This document shows positions 50,340 through 61,349 of a DNA stretch of 64,000 nt, piece after piece (position 1 is the first letter of the stretch; each line of letters opens with the position of its first letter). The DNA lies in the NCBI GenBank assembly GCA_021401465.1, contig JADDMT010000042.1, forward strand, positions 62,001-126,000, in the 5' to 3' direction. The stretch comes from Teratosphaeria epicoccoides. Taxonomy: Eukaryota > Ascomycota > Dothideomycetes > Mycosphaerellales > Teratosphaeriaceae. Under the pieces are notes generated by a model. The model did no database searches and was not told where the DNA came from. It saw nothing but the letters and a program-made list of their open reading frames with translations. Made by a program: the position numbers and the translations under genes.

Positions 50340-51400
50340 ATGCTAGAATTCCGGACCCAAGGGTTCAACCCTTACAGCGTCAAATACTCGCCTTTCTTCG
50401 ACAGCAGACTCGCAGTCTGCGCCGGCGCAAATTTCGGTCTCGTGGGCAACGGACGGCTTTTCATCCTCAATCTCACAGCCAACGGCATCGCCTGCGGAAA
50501 GTTCTTCGAAACGCAAGACTGCCTCTTTGACTTGACATGGTCCGAGCAGCATGAGAATCAGCTCTTGACCGCTGGAGGTGACGGCAGTATCAAGCTCTTT
50601 GACATCGGCGTCGGCGAGTTTCCGGTAGCAGGATGGCAGGAACATAGTAGGGAAGTGTTCTCGGTACACTGGAATTTGGTCAACAAAAGCACTTTTCTGT
50701 CATCGAGCTGGGATGGGACGGTCAAGATTTGGGCGCCGGAGAGGAAGGAGAGTGTTGTGACGCTGCCAGTACATTCTTGCGTGTACTCTGCGGAGTTCAG
50801 TCCACATCATCCAGATATTGTGACTTGCGTATCGCGAGACTCGCATTTGAGAGTATATGATTTGAGGAGCAAACCAAGTGCTCAGAACCATATGACGTTG
50901 GCTATACCTATTCATGCTCCACCAAAGTTCTCGATACCAGGGTACGGTAAACCGTCTACGGGGCCAACAGAGTGCTTAACGCATGACTGGAACAAGTACA
51001 GAGACTCCATCCTCGCAACAGCTGGCGTGGACGGCATAATCAGGACCTTCGATCTCAGAATGCCATCAGGACCTTCGATCTCAGAATGCCATCAGGACCT
51101 ATGAACTTCCTGCCCGGACACGAGTATGCTGTGCGGAAGATCAGCTGGAGCCCGCATTTGAGTGATGTGCTCTTGAGTGCTAGCTACGACATGACCTGTC
51201 GAGTATGGACAGACGGGATCAATGTCGACCAGGGCGGTAACGGCGCGAGTCTGGGACGAGAGATGGGCCGGATGGATCGACATACTGAATTCGCCATGGG
51301 CGTCGATTGGTGCCTGTTTGGTGCCGAAGGCTGGTGCACCAGTTGCGCTTGGGACGAGCGAGTGCTCGTGTGGGATGTGAGGGAGTACATGCGGGCTTGA
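50340..51400 (+). pseudogene. PEX7: PEX7 (PTS2 receptor), interrupted by a frameshifting 26-bp tandem duplication
   Basis: Peroxin 7 is the soluble WD40 receptor for PTS2 cargo. The frame starts at 50340 (MLEFRTQGFNPYSVKYSPFF) with the FFDSRLAVCAGANFGLVGNG stretch typical of Pex7. WD repeats include LFDLTWSEQHENQLLTAGGD, VHWNLVNKSTFLSSSWDGTV and VYDLRS. The frame ends with a TGA at 51102-51104 after repeat 5. The protein clearly continues in another frame (MNFLPGHEYAVRKISWSPHL, then MGVDWCLF..GWCTSCAWDE) to the stop at 51398-51400. The break coincides with a 26-bp perfect tandem duplication (51041-51092). Without one unit the frame would be continuous and 344 residues, the family length. The copy as shown lacks the last WD repeats. 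It could be a real mutation or an assembly error. Confidence 0.85.
51041..51100 (+). repeat. 26-bp tandem duplication inside PEX7
   Basis: The unit starting CAGGACCTTCGATCTCAGAA occupies 51041-51066 and is repeated exactly at 51067-51092, then CAGGACCT (eight bases of a third copy). 26 is not a multiple of three, so the duplication shifts the frame. Confidence 0.92.
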
Positions 51401-51655
51401 AATAATATCGAGTCTCTGGGAGAGCATGATCGCCATGATGAACACGTCGCCGGTCTTCATTAACCGGGCCACACCAGCAACGAGCCAATTTCTAACAGTC
51501 AGCGCCATTACGCAGTCCCTCGCATCTGTGGGGTGGCGGTCTGTCGAATCTTCGACGCGGCTCGTCTTATCGGAGCACTCGAGTACGTGACAAGGATGAA
51601 GGAGAGTAGAGGTTGCCAGCATCAAAGGGGCTCATTAACAAGAGAAATTTGGGTA

Positions 51656-52823
51656 TCATTCATTACTTCGTTGAAGCTGATGAGCGGGCAACGGCCACTG
51701 CGGCGTTGTTGGCATCTCGCTCAATTCATCCTCATTGATCCTCTGCAAGCCCCTCGTCGATACTCTCGTGCCGCTCATCGCCGACATTACGCTCCGCGTA
51801 TCAAAATCCTGGCTCCCAGGCCTCTCAAACTCAAAGGGCTCAAAAAACGACGACGCCCGACTCCCAGCTGTCGAAAACCGACTTGGCGCGTATGACGATC
51901 GCGGCCGAGGTGTGCCGCCAGAATGTCGCGGCGATGTAGGGTGAGGGAACACTGGTGGGAGTGGAACAAGTGGGGAGTCGCTTGCGCGCTCGCTCACTTG
52001 CGCCATGCTCATGTTTCGAGCCATGCTTTGGGGCCGCGAACCGCGCGGGAGTCGTGATTGTCTGCGTTTTCTGCGTCGTCGTATGGCCAAAAACGCGCAG
52101 AGTCCGAATAGTAACAGAAGAAGTGGTATGCCCACACCGAGACCGATTCCAAGGCCGAGGTCGAGAGCACGATTGGAGTTGTTGTAGGAGTCGGAAGTCA
52201 AGGTTGCACTGCTGGTCGCGCTCGCTGCGGCTGCTCCAATTGCTGTGTTGGATGCAGCAGTGGTGAATGCCACTGTGCTGCTTGTTGGGGAAGAGCTCAT
52301 TGTGAAGCTTGTGGCAGCGGAAGAAGTTGCTGAGCTCGAAGTCGTACTAGATACTGCTTGCCCCAGGATGTAAAACCTCACACTGTTGACCGAGCAGCCG
52401 TCGCAGGTTGCGTCGTCGGCATTTTGCAACTGAAAGTATAGTGCCGAAGCATTGCTTGCTCCGTCTATGACACTCGCCGTCCATGTTGTAGAGGTTTCCG
52501 CAGACCCCAGATTTGCTACGCCTCAAGCGTTAGTACAGCCTCCATGATCCCAAGAGCTGCATCCCACGCGTACCTGCTATGGTCTCCTCATTGTAGAACC
52601 CATTATCCAGCGGACCTTGATAGACTACAAGAGTCGTGAAATCATACGGGGTCGTCCAAGCGATCTGCACACTCTCTCCACTCCTGTAGCTCATGACATC
52701 CCCCAGCGCCGTCAGCGCCGTCGCCGCAGGCTCCGTGAACGCCAACGTCTGCTGCGCCCTTGCAACCGGAATCGCGGACATCCATATCGCTACACCGCCT
52801 AGCAACACCGACCTGCCCGCCAT
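51656..52823 (-). CDS. Secreted/single-pass membrane protein, Ser/Thr-rich
   Basis: Exons (minus): 52823-52574 and 52515-51656 with a 58-bp phase-1 intron (GTACGC, GTACTAAC branch, GTAG); 369 residues. Signal peptide: RSVLLGGVAIWMSAIPVARA (residues 3-22). The extracellular part (23-160) is beta-like with VQIAWTTPYDFTTLVVYQGP, TTWTASVIDGAS and a CDGC pair. It is followed by a Ser/Thr-rich stem (about 160-215). The membrane helix near 228-248 reads LGIGLGVGIPLLLLLFGLCA, and a basic RRRRKRRQ stop follows. The cytoplasmic tail (about 120 residues) is disordered with SPR and SRFSTAG repeats. This architecture is typical of fungal wall-sensor-like proteins. No recognised extracellular domain. Confidence 0.78.
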
Positions 52824-53748
52824 GGGCGAAGCCCGTTAATCGTCGCTCAACGTTGCTCTCCGCCGCACACGACTGCTCGTGCACCGTACTAAGAGTACCG
52901 AAGCCGAACAACCCAGGATCCCGAACTGGGTGAACGGGAACGAAGACTGGCGCAGAGAGAATAGCAGCAAAGAGCGCAGAAGCGTATCACCCAGCCAACT
53001 GCTCCTCCTCGGGCAGCGCGGCGCAGCAGCATGCACGGTGTCATGTTGTGAACCGAGAGCAGGACATTACCATAGCCGAATCGCTCCGTCACGGACTATC
53101 TTCGTATTGCGCATTGGCGCGCTCGTAAGTTCGGCCTATGATGCCTATCCGACTGGCTTTGACTCAGGGCTTTTCTGCGCACAGTTCCGGAGTTGATGGA
53201 TGGCAGGTTGCCGAGAATAGCTTGAGTCAATGAGATAGAGTTGCGGTTATTTCGGAGGCATTAGCGAACGCGCATATATATAGCAGGTATACCCATGGGT
53301 TGATCATGCCACGCTCTGTCACGTACACACGAAATTACACTCATGGACCTCTCGTCGCTAGCGATGTGAGCACTACCGAATGACTGCCGTTTTTGAACGT
53401 TATGCCGTTGGCTGCATTGGAAATTCTGGCCGACGTGCATAGAGCCACAGGAGCACCTCCGACTGGTTGGAGACAATTTGAACGCACGCTTCTGGACATG
53501 AATCGCGCGATGGTCACATCTCAGGGAAATAATGGGTATCGGCTGAGGAATACTGAAACGAGATGCGCATATAAACACTACACGCCAATACCCAGAACAC
53601 GACGCCGTTCGCCTATCTCAGGACGCGTGTCTCTGCTTCCAGCTTCCAAGCATTGCGCAAGACCATTTCATAGCTCCTCGGTATCAATTCAACGCCAACC
53701 GCCAATGCACCATACCACCAACCAGACACCTCATCATCACAGCATTCA
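52824..53748. other. Intergenic region, no gene seen
   Basis: A 0.9-kb spacer upstream of the membrane-protein gene. The ORFs inside are unsupported. Confidence 0.45.
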
Positions 53749-55021
53749 TCAAACCAAGCCGTCATAGAGCGATAGCGCAGACACAATTGTCTCGTCGCGC
53801 TTGCTGCCCTCCTATCGCGAGTGTCAGCTTCTGTTATCACTCCATTCATCATGGCTTGACCTACCTTAAACTCTGCCATATCCAGGCTACCGTTCTCGTC
53901 CTTGTCCATCATCCGGAAGATCTTCTTCACCCTCTTCTCTGGCGTATCCTCGTCCTCTGGAAGTTTCACCATCGAGCCGACCATCTTGTATATTGCCTCG
54001 ACTATTGACAGCATCTCGTCATAGCTGATCTTGCCGTCGCCGTCGATGTCGTACAACTGGAATGCCCAGTCGAGCTTGTCTTCCATCTTGCCTCTGCTGG
54101 TGACGGACAACGCGCAAATGAACTCCTTAAAGTCTATGCTGCCGGACTTGTCTGCATCAAAGACATTGAAGACATAATCTGCAAAGGACGATGGATCGCC
54201 GAATGGGAAGAATTGCTTGTATATCTTCTGGAACTCGGCTTTGGTGAGCATGCCACTGGGGCAGTCCTTCAAGAAACCTGAACACCGTCAGCCACAACGT
54301 TCCTGCACCGATTGGACCTCAGCCGGACATACCCTTGTACCATTGTTGCAGCTCCTTCTTGTCAAAATGGGTGGCTTTCTGTAGGTCCGAGAGCTCCTGC
54401 TGCGACAGCTTGCTTTGACTATCCGGCACGATTGTCAGTCTCTCATTGTCCAAATCGAAACGCTCGATCCCTGTGCTCTTGGTAATCTGCAGCCCCAGAT
54501 CATGCACGCCAATCTTCAAAGCACATTCCCATTTTCCTTTGTACGCTATGTAACTTTCAGAGATCTGCCGTGGTATGCGGAACGGGCGTGGTCTGGCATA
54601 GTTGAAGACTCCCGACAGTGACCCTTTGCGTTCAGGCTGCTCGGCGGAGGGGGTGTCTGTTTCGTCACTGCTCTTGGGGTCGGGGTAGATGTCGTGGACC
54701 TTCGCAATCTCCTTCGGCGTATCTGTCATTCTCGCGATTTGCGTTGTAGCGCGGCTCTGCTGTTGCTGTTTGCTTGGGTTGCAGATTGCGGCTCGCGGAT
54801 GCGGATTGACATCCGTCCTCGGACTCACTTGCTCACGGTGATGCCACACTTTGTGCTCTCCCGGGACAAGGATTATCGGATCGTGATTTCGAGGGTGTTT
54901 CGTGAGGAACGAATGCGCTACATGCTGGATGCCTTGGTGGCTTGCGACTGTCCCAGCTCTTGCGCAACCTCACCTACCAACACACAAACAAAAACATGGG
55001 CTCCACGTACCTCTTGCCCAT
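53749..55021 (-). CDS. NCS1: Neuronal calcium sensor 1 (frequenin) homologue
   Basis: N-myristoylated EF-hand sensor that activates phosphatidylinositol 4-kinase in fungi. Exons (minus): 55021-55011, 54418-54333, 54277-53865 and 53811-53749; introns of 592, 55 and 53 bp; 190 residues, the exact family length. Exon 1 is 11 nt: MGK and part of a Ser, giving the MGKSQSKLSQQELSDL myristoylation start. EF-hand 1 is degenerate (KDCPSGMLTKAEF), while hands 2-4 are intact: DADKSGSIDFKE, DIDGDGKISYDE and DKDENGSLDMAE. The C-terminus is DETIVSALSLYDGLV. The first intron is ten times normal length and is open in frame with exon 2 for about 140 codons (see findings). Confidence 0.93.
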
Positions 55022-55599
55022 GCTGGGCCGCTCGATGATCCTGCCGCTGCTTCGTGTCTGGTTGCGTCACAAGTACTGCTCGGAGAGTCTGCTCACGCAC
55101 GATCGCAACCCTGATTGATAGCTGCTATACGGTATGAGATGCCCAATTGTTTGTGTGACGTCGGAGGAGTAAGGCTGGAACAAAGACTTGGGAATCAGCG
55201 TCTCAGGGTGGTTTGCAGAGCAGGCCACGCCGCGAGCATCCATGTCCACTTGCCCACTTAATGATCGCCATGCACAGCCACCTTTCGCGGGGCAGTACCT
55301 TGGCTCGGCGTACTTTCCAGCTGGTTAAACGGGGTAAACACTACGGAGTACAGGTATCTTCCTATGCTTATGATGCGCCCACGGGAGTGTGTATGCTATG
55401 CTTCGTTTTGCAGGCTGCAGGACACCACATAGCGTGTACCAGGAGCGCTTACATTGCGTGCATTTTCCGGTGGATCTTTCAAGGGAGCCAAGGCGCGGTG
55501 ATTGTCGTGCTGTGGGTCCCGTCTGCTGCCTCAGGCCTGAGTCTGGAAGATTTCAGATGAATCGTCCAGCTGTGTGAAACTCAATTCGTGATTCTGACA
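55022..55599. other. Divergent intergenic region
   Basis: A 0.58-kb promoter region for NCS-1 (-) and COG6 (+). Nothing further recognised. Confidence 0.45.
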
Positions 55600-57681
55600 A
55601 TGACTACGTCGTACTTTCAGGACGGTGTCTCTCCGTCTCAAGGGTACGCTGGCAATGGCGCGCTGTCGCCAACATCACCGGTCAGTGCCGCAGCTCCCAG
55701 ATCAAATGCCCTTCAAAACAGAATATCAAGCGTGCTTTCAGCCTCCTATGCGGACCTCGAGATACGAGATGCGCTGGCTCTATTAGATGACCGAGGTCTG
55801 AAGAACTCCGCAGAGACACGGCGTAATCTTCGTCTGGATGTTCAACAAGAGCTCATAGAATGCAATGGCGAGATCGTTCAGGACTTTGGCATGGTGGCCG
55901 CACAGCTCAAGCGCGTAGGAGCAGCCATTGAGAATCTGAATCGTAGCTGCGCGGAGGTCAGCAGACATGTCGGCGCTGCCAACCGCGAGACTGGACCAAT
56001 GCTGGACGAAGCAAAGACCATTCTTAAGGACAGAAAACAAGTCGAGAGCAAGCAGCGTTTGCTGGACGCGTTCCAGGCACATTTCGTGGTCTCTGACGCT
56101 GAATTGTCTATGCTGACATCGAGCACCGAGCCAGTCGATGACAACTTCTTCCGCGTCCTGACCAGGGTCAAAAAGATCCATCATGACAGTCAAGTACTGC
56201 TCGGCTCCGAAAATCAACGGCTAGGCCTGGAGATCTTAGAGCAGAGCTCACGGCAGCTGAACGCCGCATTCCAGAAGCTGTACAGATGGATTCAACGAGA
56301 GTTCAAGTCTCTTGATCTGGAAAACCCACAGATCAGTGGCGGAATAAGAAGGGCGTTGCGCGTGCTGGCGGAACGACCCACGCTCTTCCAAAACTGCCTC
56401 GACTTCTTTGCCGATGCTCGGGAGCACACACTTTCAAACAATTTCTACGCTGCACTCACCGGCTCGCCAGTAGATCCAGACCATCCAGTCATGGGGAAAG
56501 CTATCGAGCTTTCTGCGCATGAGCCTTTGCGGTATATCAGTGATATGCTCGCGTGGGCACACTCTGCTACCGTATTAGAGCGAGAGGCATTAGAAGTGCT
56601 TTTCATTTCGGACGGAGATGAAATCGCCAAAAGTATTCAGGCTGGCATTGAGAGCGAACCATGGGCGAGAGCAGACGCAGACGGAGCACCCATTTTTGAT
56701 GGTCGTAAGGCGTTGAATCAACTGGTTGACAGAGACCTGACGGGCGTCTTTCGCCAGCTGAAGCAACGGACCGAGCAAGTCATACAGAGCCACGAGGATG
56801 CCACGCTGGTCTACAAGGTCTCAAATTTGGTCATCTTCTACAGCAACCTCTTCACGTCGTTGGTAGGCAAGGACTCTGCTCTCGTTGAGACCCTACAACC
56901 ATTGTCAGACACCGCTCTCCGGAGCTTCAGATCCATCATGCGTGATCATGTGGCCAACCTACAAGTGGACCTAGCCATCTCACCTGACGACCTTGCGCCA
57001 CCCGAGTTCTTGGTCGATGCGCTGGAAACGCTCAAGGTGCTAATGAAAAGCTACGACACGTCAGCTGTAACAGTAGATCGCACCCAACGCATCGAAGGCT
57101 TCGAGCCAGTCTTGAGAGAAGCGCTGGATCCTTTCCTGTCAGGCTGCGAAAACATCACAAAGCGACTGCGCAGTCCCAACAACCACATCTTTGCATTGAA
57201 CTGCTTGTTAGCTACGAAGGAAACTCTGAGGCAGTACTCCTTTGCCGACCGCTCTAAGGAACTGCAAGCACGGATCGAGCAGCACGAAGGCGATCTTACC
57301 GGAGCAATGCACGCGTGGTTCCTGCGTGAATCCGGTCTTAAGTATCTCGTCGATAATGTCGCGAAATCCGAAGATCTGTCTTCTTCATACAAGTCACCAG
57401 ACCAATTGGCGTCTATTGCGCAACAGCTGGACGCATTTTTACCCACGGCTACAGAGGATGCGCGTGGAGTGCTAGGTCAATTAGAGGACAGGTTGCTCTC
57501 GCGCAACGTCATTGATCGAGCTTCCGAGCGATTCTGTGAGGATTTTGAGGAGATTGAAGCCTTGATCGTGGCGGCCGACGAGGCAAGAGCTGCGCAATTG
57601 AATGGAGACAGGGAGGAAGAAGTGTTCTTGCGAGATGTCTTCCCGAGGACGGGTGATGAAATTAGAGTGCTGCTCAGCTAG
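55600..57681 (+). CDS. COG6: Conserved oligomeric Golgi complex subunit 6
   Basis: Lobe B subunit of the COG vesicle tether. Single exon, 693 residues; the first in-frame ATG is MTTSYFQDG (an upstream non-ATG codon extends the frame by four codons). After a Ser/Pro-rich start come family segments: NALQNRISSVLSASYADLEI, ALALLDDRGLKNSAETRRNL, RLDVQQELIECNGEIVQDFG, and LKDRKQVESKQRLLDAFQAH. The helical CATCHR region follows, with DFFADAREHTLSNNFYAALT and ALNCLLATKETLRQYSF. The C-terminus contains VFLRDVFPRTGDEIRVLLS, typical of Cog6. No introns and no anomaly. Confidence 0.93.
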   Translation: MTTSYFQDGVSPSQGYAGNGALSPTSPVSAAAPRSNALQNRISSVLSASYADLEIRDALALLDDRGLKNSAETRRNLRLDVQQELIECNGEIVQDFGMVAAQLKRVGAAIENLNRSCAEVSRHVGAANRETGPMLDEAKTILKDRKQVESKQRLLDAFQAHFVVSDAELSMLTSSTEPVDDNFFRVLTRVKKIHHDSQVLLGSENQRLGLEILEQSSRQLNAAFQKLYRWIQREFKSLDLENPQISGGIRRALRVLAERPTLFQNCLDFFADAREHTLSNNFYAALTGSPVDPDHPVMGKAIELSAHEPLRYISDMLAWAHSATVLEREALEVLFISDGDEIAKSIQAGIESEPWARADADGAPIFDGRKALNQLVDRDLTGVFRQLKQRTEQVIQSHEDATLVYKVSNLVIFYSNLFTSLVGKDSALVETLQPLSDTALRSFRSIMRDHVANLQVDLAISPDDLAPPEFLVDALETLKVLMKSYDTSAVTVDRTQRIEGFEPVLREALDPFLSGCENITKRLRSPNNHIFALNCLLATKETLRQYSFADRSKELQARIEQHEGDLTGAMHAWFLRESGLKYLVDNVAKSEDLSSSYKSPDQLASIAQQLDAFLPTATEDARGVLGQLEDRLLSRNVIDRASERFCEDFEEIEALIVAADEARAAQLNGDREEEVFLRDVFPRTGDEIRVLLS

Positions 57682-57871
57682 CTCGGTAGCCAAGATATTC
57701 GACTTATGGTCTCATCGAGCTCCAACTCAGTGTCGGCACCTTCGTGCATGTCATCCGCTTCAGTGGAGCTATGCCCTGCCAATGTGACTGCCGAACGCCC
57801 GGTGCGCCTTACTTACCCTCGCTTCAGCGGCAGATCGCACTCTTTGTCTCCAAGCAACCTGATTCTTGCTC

Positions 57872-58235
57872 TCATCGCACGCTTCCACCCTTCTCCTCCC
57901 ACTCCTCCGGCGTGTAGCACTTCGGTGTCCAAGCATGTATCGCGGCAATCTCCGCCTTCAGCGTGCTATTCACCAATCGATGTCGCGCCAGCGTCGTCTT
58001 CTTCGCGAACTGTGGCGAGACGATATTTGCTTCGAACATTTGGCCGCAGCCCCCTACGTCCAGACCACATCAGTCTTCTGGCACGGCAAGGCTTCGAATG
58101 CGACGCACCGCTCAAGTCCACGATATCAACATGAGTGGCCTCCAATTTCCCCTTTAGTGTTGCGCTTAGAGTGTCGGGCGTGATGCCTGAGGAGGCTTGG
58201 ATTTGCTCGGCTTCGGCGTCTGTTCGCGCGCTCAT
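57872..58235 (-). CDS. BolA-family protein
   Basis: BolA proteins pair with monothiol glutaredoxins in Fe-S cluster signalling or delivery. Exons (minus): 58235-58109 and 58053-57872 with a 55-bp phase-1 intron (GTGCGT, ACTGAT, CGTAG); 102 residues. The joined sequence reads LKGKLEATHVDIVDLSGGCG, then QMFEANIVSPQFAKKTTLAR and HRLVNSTLKAEIAAIHAW. It has the conserved GCG cysteine and RHRLVN histidine that bind the cluster. The TPKCYTPEEWEEKG C-terminus is usual for the fungal Fra2/Bol2-like group. The start at MSARTDAEAEQ is preferred; an ATG at 58304 would add 23 residues. No obvious mitochondrial presequence with the chosen start, so cytosolic is more likely. Confidence 0.88.
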
Positions 58236-58431
58236 GGTTGCTGGTTTGGACATCTGGTTGTGTGTTGGCTCGGAGGATCTGATAACGGAAATGTCCGAGC
58301 TCATGCGGGCTCACATGCAATCCATGATGTAATACCAAGCCACAGCAAGCGCCGATCGTGAAAGCCTGGAATTGAAGCTAGAACGCGACCTGGCCATGTT
58401 ATCGAGAACGGCAAGACGGCTTCATAGCACG

Positions 58432-59876
58432 ATGAGTGCGCCTACGATCTCGGCACCCTACAGTAGGGCTGTCGTGAGTGCGATGAGGAGGCTGTAGGAG
58501 TTCCTTGAAGAGTATTGAGAATGAATAATCCTGATACGATTATTGCAGGTATCCAGAGTCACTGGCGGACAAGAGCTTCGATAATACTGGGTGTATGTAT
58601 GGAGCGATGGGAGTTCCGCTGTCACCAGCTCCAGACTGACGTGGTGTAGTGCTCCTCGAAGCACCGTTTGATCCTCTCCGTCGGAACATGAACTCGGTTC
58701 TGCTCACGGTTGACCTCACGAAAGCTGTGGCAGATGAAGCAATTGAGCGACAAGACTCGATCATTGTGGCATATCGTATGTGGTTCTGGCATAGACTGCT
58801 AGTTTGCTTGTCTGACGAGAGGTGAAGAGTAGATCCGATCATCTTCAGAGGCCTCAAGAGCTTGACCCTCCAGAACTCGCAGCAGCAAAGTCTACTACGA
58901 TTGGCTGCTGAAGGCATCAGCGTAGGCAAACTATGGCGCGGACATGGCACGAATCAGCACTGACACTTCCTCAGGTCTACAGCCCACACACGGCGATTGA
59001 CTGCGCCAAAGGTGGCTTGGGCGACTGGCTGGCAGATATCGTCACTGGCATACCAGCAGATGCAGAAGATGCTGAGAATGGCTCCAACCAGCAAGGCAGT
59101 GCCTCACCAAGCAAGCGATCGCCAAACAAGCTAAGCTTACCACAGACACCGGCCGTTGGGGAGGACTACTTCACTCAACCCAAACGACCGTCATACATGC
59201 TTCAGCATCACCCATCCCAGCTTTCCATACGAGACAAAGCCTTGAAGCTCGCGGATGGCAAGCACAAGCGCTACCCCATCCAGGCGACCAAAGTCTCAGG
59301 CTATCCAGGTGCAGGTATGGGCCGTATCGTCCGGCTCTCGGAACCCGTCAACCTCACAAAGATTATCGATCGCATTGGTCTTGGTCTGGGCAACCCGAAA
59401 GGCTTTCCAATTGCTGTGCCGCAGGGCAAGCAGGCGAGCGATATGATGATCTCAAGCATTGGCATCTGTGCCGGTAGCGGTGGACATTTGTTCTCCGAGA
59501 TGGAGAATGCAGGTGAGGAGGTCGATTTGCTCTTCACTGGTGAGCTGTCGCATCATGAGGCGCTGGCTGCCATTGAGAAGGGCAAGTGTGTCATTTGCTT
59601 GTTCCACTCGAACACGGAGCGCGGGTTTCTGCACAGCGTGCTGAAAGCTCAGCTGGAGCCGACGATCAAAGAAGAAGTATGGCCGACTCGTCATATCGTG
59701 TTCTGAGGCTGACGTTGACTGTGTGGCAGTGGGACCGCATCCGCAGCGAAGAGCGGTCCAAAGACGGTCAAAGCGAACAGTTCTTGGAGGCGCTGAATGA
59801 TGATCATGTTGAGGTGCAGGTCAGTGAGGTGGACCGGGATCCGTATGGCATCATGATCTCGAAGTCAGAGATATGA
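58432..59876 (+). CDS. NIF3-family metal-binding protein
   Basis: NGG1-interacting factor 3 family (YbgI/DUF34); binuclear metal site, function unsettled. Six exons: 58432-58493, 58549-58592, 58650-58775, 58833-58921, 58975-59676 and 59730-59876; introns of 55, 57, 57, 53 and 53 bp; 389 residues. Joins recreate the family core: YPESLADKSFDNTGLLLEAP, SIIVAYHPIIFRG (metal His), ISVYSPHTAIDCAKGGLGDW (His and Asp), GICAGSGG, FTGELSHHEAL (Glu/His), HSNTERGF (His and Glu), and the C-terminal VSEVDRDPYGI. A fungal-type insert with Ser/Asn/Lys-rich sequence (about residues 130-170) precedes the second half. The five introns are all canonical and in frame. Confidence 0.93.
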
Positions 59877-60726
59877 GAGACGACAGACAGCATTTGTTTG
59901 GTACATTTCTGGACTGCCGTGGCTCAGCTGCCCACCTTTGTTGATATCCGTCAATGGCAGCAAGGCGACGCCTTGGGCTTCCATTTGCAGGCAATCTCAG
60001 AGAGCCCACCTGCATGACCGCCACGTAGGTCCAGGTCACTCGTGTCCTGAGCGCCGATGCCCACCTTGATGGTCAGAAATCCGTACTTATTCTGCCAGCA
60101 ACGTCCTGTCTGTCGACCTGCATCAACCTCGCTTCATCGTCACACACGACTCACGTGTCCGGCAATGCACTGGACGCTGACATCCGATGCACGTTGGACT
60201 CGCAAGAAAACATGATCGCAGTCAGTGGCCGATATCGCTGTTGTTGCTGCTACTGCTACTGCTGCGGGGACGACGCTCACTTCGGTTGGCATCAGCGATG
60301 AGCAATGAAGCCTGCATGCTGCAAAGCCATCATTCCTCCGCAAAACACGAACATTCAATGCAATGTCGCCGCCCGGATACTATGGCCATGATACTCCGCT
60401 TAACTATTTTCAGGATGTACAACAGACTTGATCTGTCAATGCCAGTGCACAGCATGAGTTCACTCGACGACGGCCACGTGGAGCTGAACGTTCCAGCGGC
60501 ACGGTGATGTCACATTATAAATCCTGGGCTCCACGACAATGAGCTTCTGGACTGTCAGTTCCTAGGCAAAGGAGGCGTCCATCCATCCGGAAGCATACTT
60601 TAACCGCGTAACAGTGGGTACAAAAGTGGTTGGCGTTTGCTCACGAACCTTCTGAGACTCTGCGTTACCTCGAACATTTTAAGCAGTTTTCCAGTTGAAC
60701 AGACGAAGGACAACAGCGTAGCCACC
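59877..60726. other. Intergenic region with short CTG/CTA trinucleotide run
   Basis: A 0.85-kb spacer between NIF3 and the GFA-domain gene. A CTG/CTA trinucleotide run at about 60240-60267 yields a poly-Leu ORF that I do not consider a gene. Confidence 0.45.
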
Positions 60727-61349
60727 ATGTCTCGGGCAACAGCGTCCTGCTACTGCGGTGCCGTCCGCTGCGAATTTGTAGGATGGCAATTCCTTCGCTA
60801 TTGGTGATGTGGCTAATGACACACAGCCCACCCAAGGCGACGGACTGGTTGACACCTTCATCTGCAACTGCACAGACTGTACGGCCAAAAATGCGTCCAA
60901 GACGACCACAATCGCACACGCGTCCACTGACCCATCAACCCACAGGCCGCAAAATCACCGCCTCCATGTTCGCCTCCAACTTCATCGTCAAAGACTCCGC
61001 CTGGACCTTCCTGCAAGGCGAATCCAAACTCAAGTCCTTCTCGCAGTCCGAAACCATCAGCACCGGCAACACCATGACCAACTACTTCTGCTCCGACTGC
61101 GGCGTCCTCATGTATCGCGTCTCCTCCGGATTCCCCGGGATGAAAATCCCGCGCATCGGGACCGTGGATGATTTTAGTTTGCATGAGACGAAATTGAAGC
61201 CGAAGGTGGAGCAGTTCACGAAAGATCGGGTGGCGTGGTTGAAGGGCGCGGAGGGCGTGGAGCAGGTGGAGGGGAATTATTATTGTGGCGGGAAGCAGTA
61301 TTGGCCGCAGGCGAAGAACTCGGGGGTTGGGACGAAAATGGTGAAGTAG
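60727..61349 (+). CDS. GFA/CENP-V domain protein
   Basis: Zinc-binding Gfa-like (glutathione-dependent formaldehyde-activating) domain protein; substrate unknown. Exons 60727-60777, 60827-60878 and 60946-61349; introns of 49 bp (phase 0) and 67 bp (phase 1); 168 residues. Splicing gives SCYCGAVRCEF (first zinc pair), ICNCTDCRKITASMFASNFI (CxCxxC then the family ASxF-type motif), and NYFCSDCGVLMYRVSSGFPG (last CxxC). The C-terminus (YYCGGKQYWPQAKNSGVG) is longer than minimal members but common in fungi. Start context is GCCACCATG. Confidence 0.92.

Noticed and set aside
50361..50371. GGGTTCAACCC resembling a tRNA T-arm
   Set aside because: It lies in PEX7 coding sequence and has no matching acceptor stem or anticodon arm around it.
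60187..60507. Poly-Leu ORF that looks like a signal peptide
   Set aside because: The leucines come from a CTG/CTA trinucleotide run; the rest lacks coding character.
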